Assembly: GCA_002154345.1 (NCBI GenBank)
Contig: MUNB01000223.1
Coordinates: 1-48,610 of the forward strand
Direction: 5' to 3'
DNA from: Streptomyces griseus
Lineage (GTDB): Bacteria > Actinomycetota > Actinomycetes > Streptomycetales > Streptomycetaceae
DNA length: 48,610 nucleotides
This document shows, piece after piece, positions 1 to 8,459 of this stretch (positions are counted from its first letter, which is position 1; each line of letters opens with the position of its first letter). The notes below the pieces were generated by a model. It made no database searches. It worked only from the letters and a program-made list of their open reading frames with translations, and was not told the DNA's origin. Position numbers and translations under genes: made by a program.

Positions 1-87
1 GTGTCCGGATCGGGTGTCCGGGCCGGTATCCAGGGGTGACGCGGTGACGGCTGCCGCCCGCCCACGCACGACCGAGGAGGGCACGGC

Positions 88-1845
88 ATGCGCATCCGGG
101 GCGGGCGTCTCCCGGTCGGCAGGAACGCGGCCGACGCACCCGGGCACAGCACCCCCGGGCAGGGGCCATCCGAGGGCAGCACCACGGGTGACAGCACCAC
201 GGGCGACAGCCTCACCGGCGACAGCGCCTCCGGTGACGGGCCGGCCGCCGGTGGCCGGGGCCCCGCCGGTCCAGGACCGCTCGCGTCCCCCTGGGCGCGA
301 GCAGCGGTGGCGCTGCTCGCCGGGGCGCTGCCCGCGCTCGCCTTTCCCGCGCCCGGCCTCTGGTGGTTCGCCTACGGGGCGCTGGTCCCCTGGCTGTTGC
401 TGATCCGTACGGCGCGCTCGCCCCGCCGGGCGGCGCTGGACGGGTGGATCGGCGGCATCGGGTTCGTCATCGCCGTGCACCACTGGCTGATGCCGAGCCT
501 CCACGTGTTCATCGTGCTGCTGGCCGCCCTGCTCGGGCTGCTCTGGGCGCCCTGGGGGCTGCTGGTGTCCCGGCTGCTCGGCGGTTCGCCTTCCGCGCCG
601 CGCGCCGTGGCCGCCGTGGTCGTCGTGCCCTCCGGGTGGCTGATGATCGAGCTGGTGCGGTCCTGGGAGGGGCTCGGCGGGCCCTGGGGGCTGCTCGGCG
701 CGAGTCAGTGGGAGGTCGCGCCCGCCCTGCGGGTCGCCTCGGTGGGCGGGGTGTGGCTGGTGAGCCTGCTGGTGCTGGCGGTGAACACCGGCGTGGCCCT
801 GCTGATCACCGCTCCCGCCGCGCGTACGACCGCCGGGGTGCTGCTGGTGGTGTGCGCCCTGTCCGTCACGGCGATGTGGGCCTGGGCGCCCCGGCCCACG
901 GGCGACGGCACGGTCAGGATCGCCGTCGTGCAGCCGGGCGTCGTGGAGGGGCCGGGGAGCGTCGCGCGTCGGCTCGACCGGGGCGAGGAGCTGACCCGTT
1001 CGCTGGAGGGGCGGGGCGTGGACCTGGTGGTGTGGGGCGAGAGCAGCATCGGGGCGGGTGCGTGGCAGAGCCCGGAGACCGCGCGGCGGCTGGCGGAGCT
1101 GTCCCGCAGGGTCGGCGCGGATCTGCTGGTCAATGTGGACGCCCGGCAGACGGACGGCTCGGGGCGGTCGGGGATCTTCAAGTCGGCGGTGCTGGTGGGT
1201 CCTGACGGGCCGACCGGGGACCGCTACGACAAGATGCGCCTGGTCCCGTTCGGCGAGTACGTCCCGGCCCGCTCCCTGCTGGGCTGGGCGACCTCCGTGG
1301 GCAAGGCCGCGGGCGAGGACCGGCTGCGCGGCGACCGCCAGGTGGTGATGACCCTGCCGGACGGGGACCGGGGGCTGCGGGTGGGCCCGTTGGTCTGCTT
1401 CGAGTCGGCGTTCCCCGACATGAGCCGCAGGCTGGTGCGCGACGGTGCTCAGGTGCTCGTCGCCCAGTCCGCCACCTCGACGTTCCAGGACAGCTGGGCC
1501 CCGGCCCAGCACGCGTCGCTGGGCGCGCTGCGGGCCGCCGAGAACGGCCGTCCGATGGTCCACGCGACGCTCACCGGGATCAGTGCCGCGTACGGGCCCC
1601 GGGGCGAGCGGGTGGGCCGCCCGCTCGGCACGGACGCGAGCGCGGCCGAGGTGTTCGACCTGCCGCTGGCACGCGGCGAGACGCTCTACGGCCGGCTCGG
1701 CGACTGGCCGGTGTACGGGGCCCTCGCGGCGCTGGCCGCGCTGTGCGCCGTGGAGGGGCTGCGGGCGCTCAGGAAGCCTGCTCCAGAGCCTCCCGGACCA
1801 CCCGCTCGCACAGCTCATGGGTCGCCAGGGCGTCCCGGGCACTGA
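88..1845 (+). CDS. lnt: Apolipoprotein N-acyltransferase
   Basis: Adds the third acyl chain to the N-terminal cysteine of lipoproteins at the outer face of the membrane. The 585-residue protein has a Pro/Gly/Ser/Thr-rich head (about residues 1-70), a hydrophobic membrane part (about 75-275) and a nitrilase-fold domain. The expected Glu-Lys-Cys triad is visible: E318 in WGESS, K382 in YDKMRLVPFGEY and C437 in VCFESAFPD. A GGAGG site sits seven bases before the ATG. The 3' end overlaps the convergent dehydrogenase gene by 77 bp, so the C-terminal Pro-rich tail is encoded opposite another gene. No polyprenol-mannose synthase domain is fused, unlike some mycobacterial Lnt proteins. Several lipoproteins in this window (3033, 5004, 11893) would be substrates. 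Confidence 0.93.
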   Translation: MRIRGGRLPVGRNAADAPGHSTPGQGPSEGSTTGDSTTGDSLTGDSASGDGPAAGGRGPAGPGPLASPWARAAVALLAGALPALAFPAPGLWWFAYGALVPWLLLIRTARSPRRAALDGWIGGIGFVIAVHHWLMPSLHVFIVLLAALLGLLWAPWGLLVSRLLGGSPSAPRAVAAVVVVPSGWLMIELVRSWEGLGGPWGLLGASQWEVAPALRVASVGGVWLVSLLVLAVNTGVALLITAPAARTTAGVLLVVCALSVTAMWAWAPRPTGDGTVRIAVVQPGVVEGPGSVARRLDRGEELTRSLEGRGVDLVVWGESSIGAGAWQSPETARRLAELSRRVGADLLVNVDARQTDGSGRSGIFKSAVLVGPDGPTGDRYDKMRLVPFGEYVPARSLLGWATSVGKAAGEDRLRGDRQVVMTLPDGDRGLRVGPLVCFESAFPDMSRRLVRDGAQVLVAQSATSTFQDSWAPAQHASLGALRAAENGRPMVHATLTGISAAYGPRGERVGRPLGTDASAAEVFDLPLARGETLYGRLGDWPVYGALAALAALCAVEGLRALRKPAPEPPGPPARTAHGSPGRPGH

Positions 1846-2674
1846 GCGTCTCGCCCCGGCGTACGGCGTCGAGGAAGGCGTGCACACAGCCCTCGATGCC
1901 ACGCTGCCGCGCCACCGGGACCCAGTCTCCGCGCCGCCGCACGCTGGGCTGGCCCTTGTGGTCGATGACGTCCGCGAGGTTGAGGACCTGGCGCTTGGAG
2001 TCCTGGCCGGAGACTTCGAGGATCTCCTCGGTCGACCCGTTCAGCCGGTTCATCATGCCGATCGCGGTGAATCCGTCGCCGGACAGCTGGAGGACCACGT
2101 GGTGCATCAGGCCGTCCACGATCCGGGCCCGCACGGTGGTGCGGTCGACGGTGCCCGGGGCCAGGAAGCGCAGGGTGTCGACGACGTGGATGAAGTCGTC
2201 GAGGATCATGGACCGGGGGTCCTCGGGCAGGCCGACCCGGTTCTTCTGCATGAGGATCAGCTCGCGCGGGTGCTCCGCGCACTGCGAGTAGCCCGGGGCG
2301 AAGCGGCGGTTGAAGCCGACGGCGAGGCTGACGCCGCGCTCCTCGGCGAGGCTCACCAGCCGTTCGGACTCGGCGTACTCGTAGGCGATCGGCTTGTCGA
2401 CATAAGTGGCGACGCCGGCTTCGAGGAGGCGCTCCACGATCTGCGGGTGCACAGCGGTCGGAGCGTGCACGAAGGCCGCGTCCAGCCCTTCGGCGATGAG
2501 GGAGTCGAGGGTCGTGTGACGGTTCCCGTCCGGGATGCGATGGGCGTCGCCGACCGTGTGAAGCGTGGCGGGGGTGCGGGTCTGCAGATGCGGTTCGACC
2601 CCCGGTACGGCGGTGAGCACCGGCAGGTACGCCTTCTGCGCGATGTCGCCGAGCCCGATGCAACCGATCTTCAC
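1769..2674 (-). CDS. Gfo/Idh/MocA-family oxidoreductase
   Basis: Probable NAD(P)-dependent sugar or polyol dehydrogenase of about 301 residues; the substrate cannot be read from the sequence. The N-terminus KIGCIGLGDIAQ is a Rossmann nucleotide-binding loop. YVDKP matches the family's E/DKP motif carrying the catalytic lysine, and DDFIHVVDTLRFL resembles the second conserved Asp/His segment. The GTG start is chosen because it directly precedes the Rossmann strand and has GGGAG a few bases upstream. A longer reading frame exists upstream but adds low-complexity sequence. The gene is convergent with lnt and overlaps its 3' end. Confidence 0.85.
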   Translation of the reverse strand: MKIGCIGLGDIAQKAYLPVLTAVPGVEPHLQTRTPATLHTVGDAHRIPDGNRHTTLDSLIAEGLDAAFVHAPTAVHPQIVERLLEAGVATYVDKPIAYEYAESERLVSLAEERGVSLAVGFNRRFAPGYSQCAEHPRELILMQKNRVGLPEDPRSMILDDFIHVVDTLRFLAPGTVDRTTVRARIVDGLMHHVVLQLSGDGFTAIGMMNRLNGSTEEILEVSGQDSKRQVLNLADVIDHKGQPSVRRRGDWVPVARQRGIEGCVHAFLDAVRRGETLSARDALATHELCERVVREALEQAS

Positions 2675-3032
2675 GAGGTCTCCCTGTCGCCGTGCCGCGG
2701 TGCGCGGCTGTTCGCACCTCGGCAGCATACGTCGCCCGTCGCCGTCGGCCCGATCCGCGGTTCCACCGGTAAAACACCTGGCCAGGGACATGATCCACGG
2801 GCGAGGTTGGCCGCCATGCCTTCTTCGGCCGTCTGGCGGGCGGAGATCGCGGCGGCCCGCGAGAGCGTCGACGGGGCCACCGGCAAGTAACAGCACCGGC
2901 GCCCGGCACCGGTACCTGATTCAGCGCGGTCGGGTGCCCGGTGCGGTGCGCGCCGCTGACCGGGTCACTCGTGCGGGCCATTCCGCGCCCACCGGGCCGC
3001 CGGACGCCGGGCCGCACCGCAGAGTTGGCCGG
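2675..3032. other. Intergenic stretch, no gene supported
   Basis: This is a 358-bp gap between divergent genes, presumably holding the promoters of both. I see no convincing RNA gene or hairpin. A 24-codon frame (ATG at about 2816) exists but lacks a clear ribosome site and I do not call it. Confidence 0.4.
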
Positions 3033-3494
3033 GTGCAGAGAACCAGAATCACCGCGAAACTCCTGGTCGGGTTAGCGGTCACGACCGTCTCCGGCTGCGT
3101 CTCGGTGGAGCCGGGGCCCGCTCCTCCCCCGTATCCGGAGGTCGCCGCACCGGTCCAGGACGTGGCCCCGCAGATCGTGCAGCCGCCCGCCCGCGAGGCG
3201 CTGGAGGTCGTACCGGATCCGAGTCGGCCGACCGCCCGGCCGCCCTCCCCCGCGCCTCCGGCCGCCGCACCCCGGCGCACCGGGCCCGCGGGAACCGCCC
3301 CGCCACGAAAACGCGCCGACCCGCCGCCGGCCCGGACACCTCACCGGCCCCCGGGCGTCCCGTCCGTCACCGTGCCCGCCCTGCCACGCGTCCCCGGCGG
3401 CGGCGGGGACGTCTGCGCGCTCGGCCGGGGTTACGGCGGCTGGCCCGCGGGCAGTCCGGAGGCCCGCATCTGCTCGGAGACGTACGGCCGCTGA
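3033..3494 (+). CDS. Small proline-rich putative lipoprotein
   Basis: About 153 residues from a GTG start. The N-terminus has basic residues, a short hydrophobic stretch and VSGC, a lipobox-like motif with the acylated cysteine at residue 22. This suggests export and lipid anchoring. The middle is very rich in Pro and Ala, like an extended wall-spanning linker. The last 30 residues (CALGRGYGGWPAGSPEARIC) carry two cysteines and look like the conserved part. No enzyme motif is visible and the function is unknown. The longer upstream frame reads through non-coding-looking sequence, so the start just before the signal peptide is preferred. Confidence 0.7.
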   Translation: MQRTRITAKLLVGLAVTTVSGCVSVEPGPAPPPYPEVAAPVQDVAPQIVQPPAREALEVVPDPSRPTARPPSPAPPAAAPRRTGPAGTAPPRKRADPPPARTPHRPPGVPSVTVPALPRVPGGGGDVCALGRGYGGWPAGSPEARICSETYGR

Positions 3495-3552
3495 CGCTCC
3501 TGACTCCACGGGCTCCGACCTCACGGGCCCGGCCCCCCACCGGCCCGTGAGG

Positions 3553-4128
3553 TCACTGCTCCCGCATGCGGAGCTCCAGGCGGTCGATGGCGGCGCGGAC
3601 CCCGCCGCCGTATCCGTCGTCCGCGAGCGACTCGGCCGCGGCGCGGGCCCGCTGGAGATGGATGCGGGCCGATTCGGGGCGCTGGAGCTTGAGGTAGTCC
3701 GCCGCGAGGTTGAGGTGCAGCGAGGGGTAGAACGCCCGGACGGCCGGGATGTCCGGGTGTTCCGCCACCGGCCCGCCGTCCGCCCCTTCAGCACCGCCGG
3801 GAACATCGGAGGCCCCCGCCCCCTCGGCCGTGCCCGTACCCGCGCCTCCGGCCTCGGCGCCACCCGCCCCCTCGGCGGCTCTCAGCCCCTCGGCGGCCGT
3901 CAGCGCCCGCAGGTCCCAGGCCAGCTCGTCGCCGGGGTCGTCCTGGGTGTCGGCCATGTAGTGCGCCAGGGTGCAGCGGTGAAGGGCGTCGCCGTCCGCT
4001 CCGAGCTCCGACCAGAGCGCGCCGAAGCGGTTGCGGGCCTCCTCCCGGTCACCTCCGTGGAGCAGCATGATCGCCTGGCCGATCCTGGTCATGACGGCGT
4101 CGCCCGACGCCTCCTGCTGCTCCACCAC
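3553..4128 (-). CDS. TPR-like protein of unknown function
   Basis: About 191 residues from a GTG start. The start is chosen because GAGGAG lies about six bases upstream; a frame extending to 4209 lacks such a site. Helical segments such as IGQAIMLLHGGDREEARNRFGALWSEL and LHLNLAADYLKLQRPESARIHLQRARAAAESL read like tetratricopeptide repeats. A Gly/Ala/Glu-rich insert separates the N- and C-terminal helical parts. It probably acts as a cytoplasmic protein-interaction module. It lies about 100 bp downstream of ung on the same strand but probably not in its operon core. Confidence 0.72.
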   Translation of the reverse strand: MVEQQEASGDAVMTRIGQAIMLLHGGDREEARNRFGALWSELGADGDALHRCTLAHYMADTQDDPGDELAWDLRALTAAEGLRAAEGAGGAEAGGAGTGTAEGAGASDVPGGAEGADGGPVAEHPDIPAVRAFYPSLHLNLAADYLKLQRPESARIHLQRARAAAESLADDGYGGGVRAAIDRLELRMREQ

Positions 4129-4228
4129 TGCGGTCTCCTCGTCGCCCGTCCAGCCCGATGGCCCTCCGTCCGACGCTAACGCCGGGCTTCCGCATAACCG
4201 GTCAGACACGGGCCCCCCGGGCTGTCCG

Positions 4229-4912
4229 TCAGCCGAGGTCGGGAATCCGCCAGTCGATCGGCTGGTGCCCCTGGGCGGCCACGGCCTCGTTGATCTGCGT
4301 GAACGGGCGGGAGCCGAAGAACTTCTTGGCCGACAGCGGCGAGGGGTGCGCGCCCTTCACCACCACATGGCGCTCCTCGTCGATCAGGTGCAGCTTCTTC
4401 TGCGCGTAGTTGCCCCAGAGCACGAAGACCGCCGGGTCGGGCCGGTCGGCGACGGCGCGGATCACGGCGTCGGTGATCTTCTCCCAGCCCTTGTTCTTGT
4501 GGGAGTTGGCCTCGCCGCCGCGCACGGTGAGCACGGCGTTGAGCAGGAGGACGCCCTGCTCGGCCCAGGGCATCAGATAGCCGTTGTCCGGGATCGGCAG
4601 GCCGAGCTCCTGCTGCATCTCCTTGTAGATGTTGCGCAGCGACGGCGGTGTCCTGACGCCGGGCCGCACGGAGAAGCAGAGCCCGTGCCCCTGCCCCTCG
4701 CCGTGATACGGGTCCTGGCCGAGGATCAGGACCTTCACCTTGTCGTACGGCGTGGCGTCCAGGGCGGCGAAGACCTGCTCGCGCGGCGGATGGACCGGGC
4801 CCTTGGCCCGCTCCTCCTCGACGAAGTCCGCCAGCTCCTTGACGTACGGCTTCTGCAGTTCTTCGCCGAGGACGCCGCGCCAGGACTCGGGCAGCAGGTC
4901 GATATCGGTCAC
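4229..4912 (-). CDS. ung: Uracil-DNA glycosylase, family 1
   Basis: Removes uracil from DNA in base-excision repair. The protein has 227 residues in this reading. GQDPYHG (about residues 65-71, with catalytic Asp at 67) is the water-activating loop, and AHPSPLSAKKFF is the C-terminal DNA-intercalation and His loop; both are diagnostic. Two in-frame GTG codons compete. The upstream one lies only two bases after GGAGG, whereas the one used here lies eight bases after it, so translation probably starts at the second and the protein begins MTDIDLLPESW. A damage-type promoter is found just upstream (see that entry). Confidence 0.96.
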   Translation of the reverse strand: MTDIDLLPESWRGVLGEELQKPYVKELADFVEEERAKGPVHPPREQVFAALDATPYDKVKVLILGQDPYHGEGQGHGLCFSVRPGVRTPPSLRNIYKEMQQELGLPIPDNGYLMPWAEQGVLLLNAVLTVRGGEANSHKNKGWEKITDAVIRAVADRPDPAVFVLWGNYAQKKLHLIDEERHVVVKGAHPSPLSAKKFFGSRPFTQINEAVAAQGHQPIDWRIPDLG

Positions 4913-4951
4913 GTCCACAACCTCCGGTGAGCAACAGGTTCTTGATCCCAG

Positions 4952-4974
4952 AACCTACCGGGCGCCACTGACAA
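4952..4974 (-). promoter_or_regulatory. Damage-type (RecA-independent) promoter of ung
   Basis: Read on the minus strand, the sequence is TTGTCAGTG, eight bases, then TAGGTT. This is an exact match to the TTGTCRGTG-N8-TANNNT pattern described for RecA-independent, PafBC-dependent DNA-damage promoters in actinobacteria. Transcription would start about 7 bases after TAGGTT, giving a roughly 30-base leader before the GTG of ung. Confidence 0.8.
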
Positions 4975-5003
4975 CGGGCCCCCGCAGCCCTTCCGTTCGG
5001 CTC

Positions 5004-6584
5004 CTACCAGCTGGCCTTGCGGTACAGCTCCCACAACTGCATGACGGTCTGCGGGTCGAGCGCACGCTCGCCGCCGCCGATGTCCTCGCCCGCCGCGACG
5101 TACAGCTTGCCCTGCCACAGCGGCAGCAGCCGGACGTCGTCGACGAGGATCTCCTGGGCCCGCTCGAACTGCTTGCTGACCGCGCCCCGGTCGCTCTCCT
5201 GCCGCGAGGCGGGGATCAGCTGCTGGGTGATCTCCTTGTTGATGTAGGGGGTGCCGGTGACCGGCTCCTTGCCCACGAACGGAGCGATGAAGTTGTCGGG
5301 GTCCGGGAAGTCCGGGAACCAGCCGCGGCCGAAGACCGGGTACTCGCCCTTGTTGAAGTCTTCCTGGAAGTCCTTCCAGGGCTTGCCCTCAAGCTTGATC
5401 TTGAAGAGTCCGGAGGCCTCCAGCTGCCGCTTGAGCTCCTCGAACTCGGGCTCGGTGGCGGAGCCGTAGCGGTCCGTGGTGAACCAGAAGTTCATCTTCA
5501 CGGGCTCGGTGATGCCGGCCCCGGTGAGGATCTCCTTCGCCTTCTTCACGTCCGGGTCGCCGAAGGTGTCGAAGAAGCTCGTGGTGTGTCCGGCGATGCC
5601 CTTGGGGATCATGGAGTAGAGGGGCTCGGCGGTGCCCCGGTAGACCTTCTCGACCAGTGCGTCGCGGTCCACGACATGGGCGATGGCCTTGCGGACGGCG
5701 GGGTTCGCGGCGGCCGGGTCCTTGGGGTTGAAGACCAGGAAGCGGATGTCCGCGCCCGTGCTCTCGACGATCTGGAGGCCCTCGTTGTCGTCCTTGTTGT
5801 CCTCCAGGCTGACGACCTCCTCGGCGGTCAGACCCCGGTAGGTGGCGTCGATGTCCTTCGCCTTGAGCGCGCTCACCATGTCGGCGGACTTCTCGAAGTA
5901 GCGGATGGTGACCGCGTCGTTCCTCCGGTTGGCGAACCCCTTGTAGTCCGGGTTCTTCTTCAGCTCGGCGGTCTTCCCGCCCTCGTAGGACTCCAGGAGG
6001 TACGGTCCGGAGCCGGTGACCTTGCCGTCGTCGCGGATCTTGTCCTGGCGGTAGTCGCCGGGGGCGACGAGCGACATGGCGGGCGTGGCCAGGATGAACG
6101 GGAACGTGGCGTCGGACTTGTTCAGGTGGAAGACGACCGTGTCGTCGCCCTTGGTCTCGATCCGGTCCAGCGAGCCGAGCATGCCGGCCGGGCCACCCTT
6201 GAAGTGAATGTCCACGATGCGGTCGATGGAGTACTTCACGGCCTCGGCGTCGATCTTCTCGCCGTTGGAGAACTTGAGGTTCTTCTTGAGCGTGCACCGG
6301 TAAGCCATGCTCGTGGCGTCGGTGAACTTGCATTCCTCCGCCGCGTCCGGCTCCGGGCTCGTGCTGCCGGTGGGGAAGCTCACCAGGGTCTGGTAAACGT
6401 TCCGCATCAATTCCCAGGAACCGTCCCAGGCCGCCGCCGGATCGAGCGTGGACGGGGAGCTGGTCGTCCCGACGGTTATCTTCTGGTCGATTTCCGATCC
6501 GCTGTCGGAAAGGAGACCGCAGCCGGCCAGCAGAGAAAGGGAAGCTAGGGCTGCAGCAGCCTGCAGACTGGCCCGGTAGAACAC
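5004..6584 (-). CDS. ABC transporter substrate-binding lipoprotein, family 5 (peptide/nickel type)
   Basis: An extracytoplasmic solute-binding protein of about 526 residues. Its signal peptide ends in LSLLAGC, so it is lipid-anchored. The mature part follows the SBP family 5 pattern: KITVGTTSSPSTLDPA near the start, TLKKNLKFSNGEKIDAEAVKYSI and SGPYLLESYEGGKTAELKKNPDYKG. This family usually binds oligopeptides, opines or metal chelates. No permease or ATPase genes adjoin it, so it is an orphan. Of two in-frame GTG codons, the second is seven bases after GAGGAGC and is chosen; the first is one base away. It has its own HrdB-like promoter. Confidence 0.9.
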   Translation of the reverse strand: MFYRASLQAAAALASLSLLAGCGLLSDSGSEIDQKITVGTTSSPSTLDPAAAWDGSWELMRNVYQTLVSFPTGSTSPEPDAAEECKFTDATSMAYRCTLKKNLKFSNGEKIDAEAVKYSIDRIVDIHFKGGPAGMLGSLDRIETKGDDTVVFHLNKSDATFPFILATPAMSLVAPGDYRQDKIRDDGKVTGSGPYLLESYEGGKTAELKKNPDYKGFANRRNDAVTIRYFEKSADMVSALKAKDIDATYRGLTAEEVVSLEDNKDDNEGLQIVESTGADIRFLVFNPKDPAAANPAVRKAIAHVVDRDALVEKVYRGTAEPLYSMIPKGIAGHTTSFFDTFGDPDVKKAKEILTGAGITEPVKMNFWFTTDRYGSATEPEFEELKRQLEASGLFKIKLEGKPWKDFQEDFNKGEYPVFGRGWFPDFPDPDNFIAPFVGKEPVTGTPYINKEITQQLIPASRQESDRGAVSKQFERAQEILVDDVRLLPLWQGKLYVAAGEDIGGGERALDPQTVMQLWELYRKASW

Positions 6585-6617
6585 GTGCACGCTCCTCGAT
6601 CAGCCATGGGTCGGCAG

Positions 6618-6645
6618 ACCATACCGCAGCGCCCCGCCAGGTCAA
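6618..6645 (-). promoter_or_regulatory. HrdB-like promoter of the binding-protein gene
   Basis: On the minus strand TTGACC is followed by 16 bases and TATGGT, both close to the Streptomyces housekeeping consensus. Start of transcription is predicted near 6611, leaving about 27 leader bases. Confidence 0.7.
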
Positions 6646-6702
6646 TCCGCTGACCCGACGGGGCACTTGACTCAATCAGGGCCAAACCGGCTCAGGCCGC
6701 TC

Positions 6703-7458
6703 TCAGCCCACACCCGCGTTGAGGAAGATTCCTCCGTCGACCACGAGGGTCTGCCCGGTGATCCAGTCGGACTGCGCGGAGGTCAGGAAGGCCGCCGCGC
6801 CTCCGATGTCCTCGGGCACTCCGAGCCGGCCCAGCGGGTAGGCGGCGGCCGCCTCCGCTTCGCGGCCCTCGTAGAGCGCCTCGGCGAACCTCGTCTTGAC
6901 CACGGCCGGGGCGATCGCGTTGACCCGGACGACCGGGGCGAACTCGTGCGCGAGCTGGGCGGTCAGGTTGATCATGGCCGCCTTGGACATCCCGTACGCG
7001 CCGATGAACGGCGAGGGGGCGACGCCGGCGACGGAGGCGATGTTGACGATCGCCCCGCCGTTCTCCTTCTGCCAGGCCTTCCAGGTCTGCTGGGCGAAGC
7101 CGAGCGCCGAGATCACATTGGTCTCGTAGACCTTGCGGGCCACATTGAGGTCGAGCTCGGCCATCGGGCCGAAGACCGGATTCGTCCCGGCGTTGTTGAC
7201 CAGGTAGTCGACCCGGCCGAACGCCTCCATCGTGCGCTCGACCGCCGCGGCCTGGTGGGCCTCGTCGTGCGCCTTGCCGGGGATCGCGATGACCCGGTCG
7301 GCGCCGAGCCGCTCCACGGCCTCCTTCAGGGCGTCCTCGCCCCGCCCGGTGATGGCCACCCGGTCGCCGCGGGCGATGAGCGCCTCGGCGATCCCGTAGC
7401 CGATGCCCCGGCTGGCGCCCGTGACGAGGGCGACCTTTCCGCTGTCCTGCACCGTCAT
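6703..7458 (-). CDS. Short-chain dehydrogenase/reductase (FabG-like)
   Basis: 251-residue cytosolic SDR. The TGASRGIG cofactor loop is near residues 14-21, NNAG follows, and the catalytic serine (IASVAG) and YGMSK pair are intact. The C-terminus GQTLVVDGG is typical. The substrate is unknown; a 3-oxoacyl or hydroxyacyl thioester is plausible. It starts 20 bp after the stop of the next SDR gene, so both are probably transcribed together from the promoter near 8350. Confidence 0.88.
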   Translation of the reverse strand: MTVQDSGKVALVTGASRGIGYGIAEALIARGDRVAITGRGEDALKEAVERLGADRVIAIPGKAHDEAHQAAAVERTMEAFGRVDYLVNNAGTNPVFGPMAELDLNVARKVYETNVISALGFAQQTWKAWQKENGGAIVNIASVAGVAPSPFIGAYGMSKAAMINLTAQLAHEFAPVVRVNAIAPAVVKTRFAEALYEGREAEAAAAYPLGRLGVPEDIGGAAAFLTSAQSDWITGQTLVVDGGIFLNAGVG

Positions 7459-7478
7459 GATGTCCGCTGCCCTTCGGA

Positions 7479-8240
7479 TCAGTTGAGGGGTCCGCCGGCC
7501 ACGTACATGACCTGGCCGGAGACGAAGCCCGCGTCGTCGCCCGCGAAGAAGGCGATGGCGTTCGCGACGTCCTCGGGACGGCCGACGCGCTGGACGGGGA
7601 TCTGGGTGGCGGCCGCCGCCTGGAACTCCTCGAAGCCCATGCCGACGCGCTCGGCGGTCTGCGCGGTCATCTCGGTGACGATGAAGCCGGGCGCGACGGC
7701 GTTGGCCGTGACGCCGAACTTGCCAAGCTCCTTGGCGAGCGTCTTGGTGAGGCCCTGGAGGCCCGCCTTGACCGCGGAGTAGTTGGCCTGGCCCCGGTTG
7801 CCGAGGGCCGAGGAGGAGGAGAGCGAGACGATCCGGCCGAACTTGGCCTCGACCATGTGGGCCTGGACGGCCTTCGCCATCAGGAACGCGCCCTTGAGGT
7901 GCACGTTCATCACGATGTCCCAGTCGGACTCGCTCATCTTGAACAGCAGGTTGTCGCGGAGCACGCCCGCGTTGTTCACCAGGATCGTCGGCGCGCCCAG
8001 CTCGGCGGCGACCCGCGCGACGGCGGCTTCCACCTGGCCGGCGTCCGACACGTCGCAGCCGACGGCGAGCGCGGTGCCCCCGGCGGCGGTGATCTTCTCG
8101 ACCGTGTCCTTGCAGGCCGCCTCGTCGAGATCGAGTACGGCGACGGCGCGGCCCTCGGCCGCGAGGCGTACGGCGGTGGCGGCGCCGATGCCCCGTGCCG
8201 CTCCCGTCACGATGGCGACGCGCTGCTCGGTGGTGGACAT
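7479..8240 (-). CDS. fabG: 3-oxoacyl-ACP reductase-type SDR
   Basis: 253-residue SDR and first gene of a two-gene SDR operon. TGAARGIG, NNAGVLRDNLLFKMSESDWD, the catalytic serine in SLSSSSALG and YSAVKAG are all present. The NNAG segment closely resembles FabG-type acyl reductases that work on acyl-ACP or acyl-CoA. This is not the primary fabG of fatty-acid synthesis, because no acpP, fabD or fabF is nearby; a degradative or specialised lipid role is more likely. It has a long leader of about 100 bases and a good GGCGAGGAG ribosome site. Confidence 0.88.
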   Translation of the reverse strand: MSTTEQRVAIVTGAARGIGAATAVRLAAEGRAVAVLDLDEAACKDTVEKITAAGGTALAVGCDVSDAGQVEAAVARVAAELGAPTILVNNAGVLRDNLLFKMSESDWDIVMNVHLKGAFLMAKAVQAHMVEAKFGRIVSLSSSSALGNRGQANYSAVKAGLQGLTKTLAKELGKFGVTANAVAPGFIVTEMTAQTAERVGMGFEEFQAAAATQIPVQRVGRPEDVANAIAFFAGDDAGFVSGQVMYVAGGPLN

Positions 8241-8315
8241 GCTTGGTTCTCCTCGCCCTTGGATAGCGGCTCAGCGTGCGTCGGGGCGTTTCCCTGACAG
8301 CAAGGCCCCCGATCG

Positions 8316-8331
8316 CTGAGCAACCGCTTAG
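8316..8331. promoter_or_regulatory. Inverted repeat, possible operator of the SDR operon
   Basis: CTGAGC-AACC-GCTTAG has six-base arms with one mismatch. It lies about 10-25 bases downstream of the predicted transcription start of the SDR operon, a position suited to repression. The regulator is unknown; no regulator gene adjoins it. Confidence 0.45.
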
Positions 8332-8348
8332 TACCTTCAGCAGACGAG

Positions 8349-8377
8349 ACGCTAGAAGCCCTGGCACCCGGTGTCAA
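8349..8377 (-). promoter_or_regulatory. HrdB-like promoter of the SDR operon
   Basis: On the minus strand TTGACA is followed by exactly 17 bases and TAGCGT. This is one of the best housekeeping-type promoters in the window. Confidence 0.75.
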
Positions 8378-8459
8378 CGGCGCACGCCCCGGCGGGCCGC
8401 ACGTCACACCGGGCGGGAGCATCCGCCGTGGTGCCGTGCCGGTCCCGCCGGGGCGTGTC

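Noticed and set aside
161..235. Repeated GACAGC-type units near the start of lnt (ACGGGTGACAGCACC, GGCGACAGC)
   Set aside because: This is in-frame low-complexity coding for the Gly/Asp/Ser/Thr-rich head of Lnt, not a CRISPR or regulatory repeat.
2816..2890. A 24-codon frame ending before the lipoprotein gene
   Set aside because: No clear ribosome site, no recognisable motif and too short to judge.
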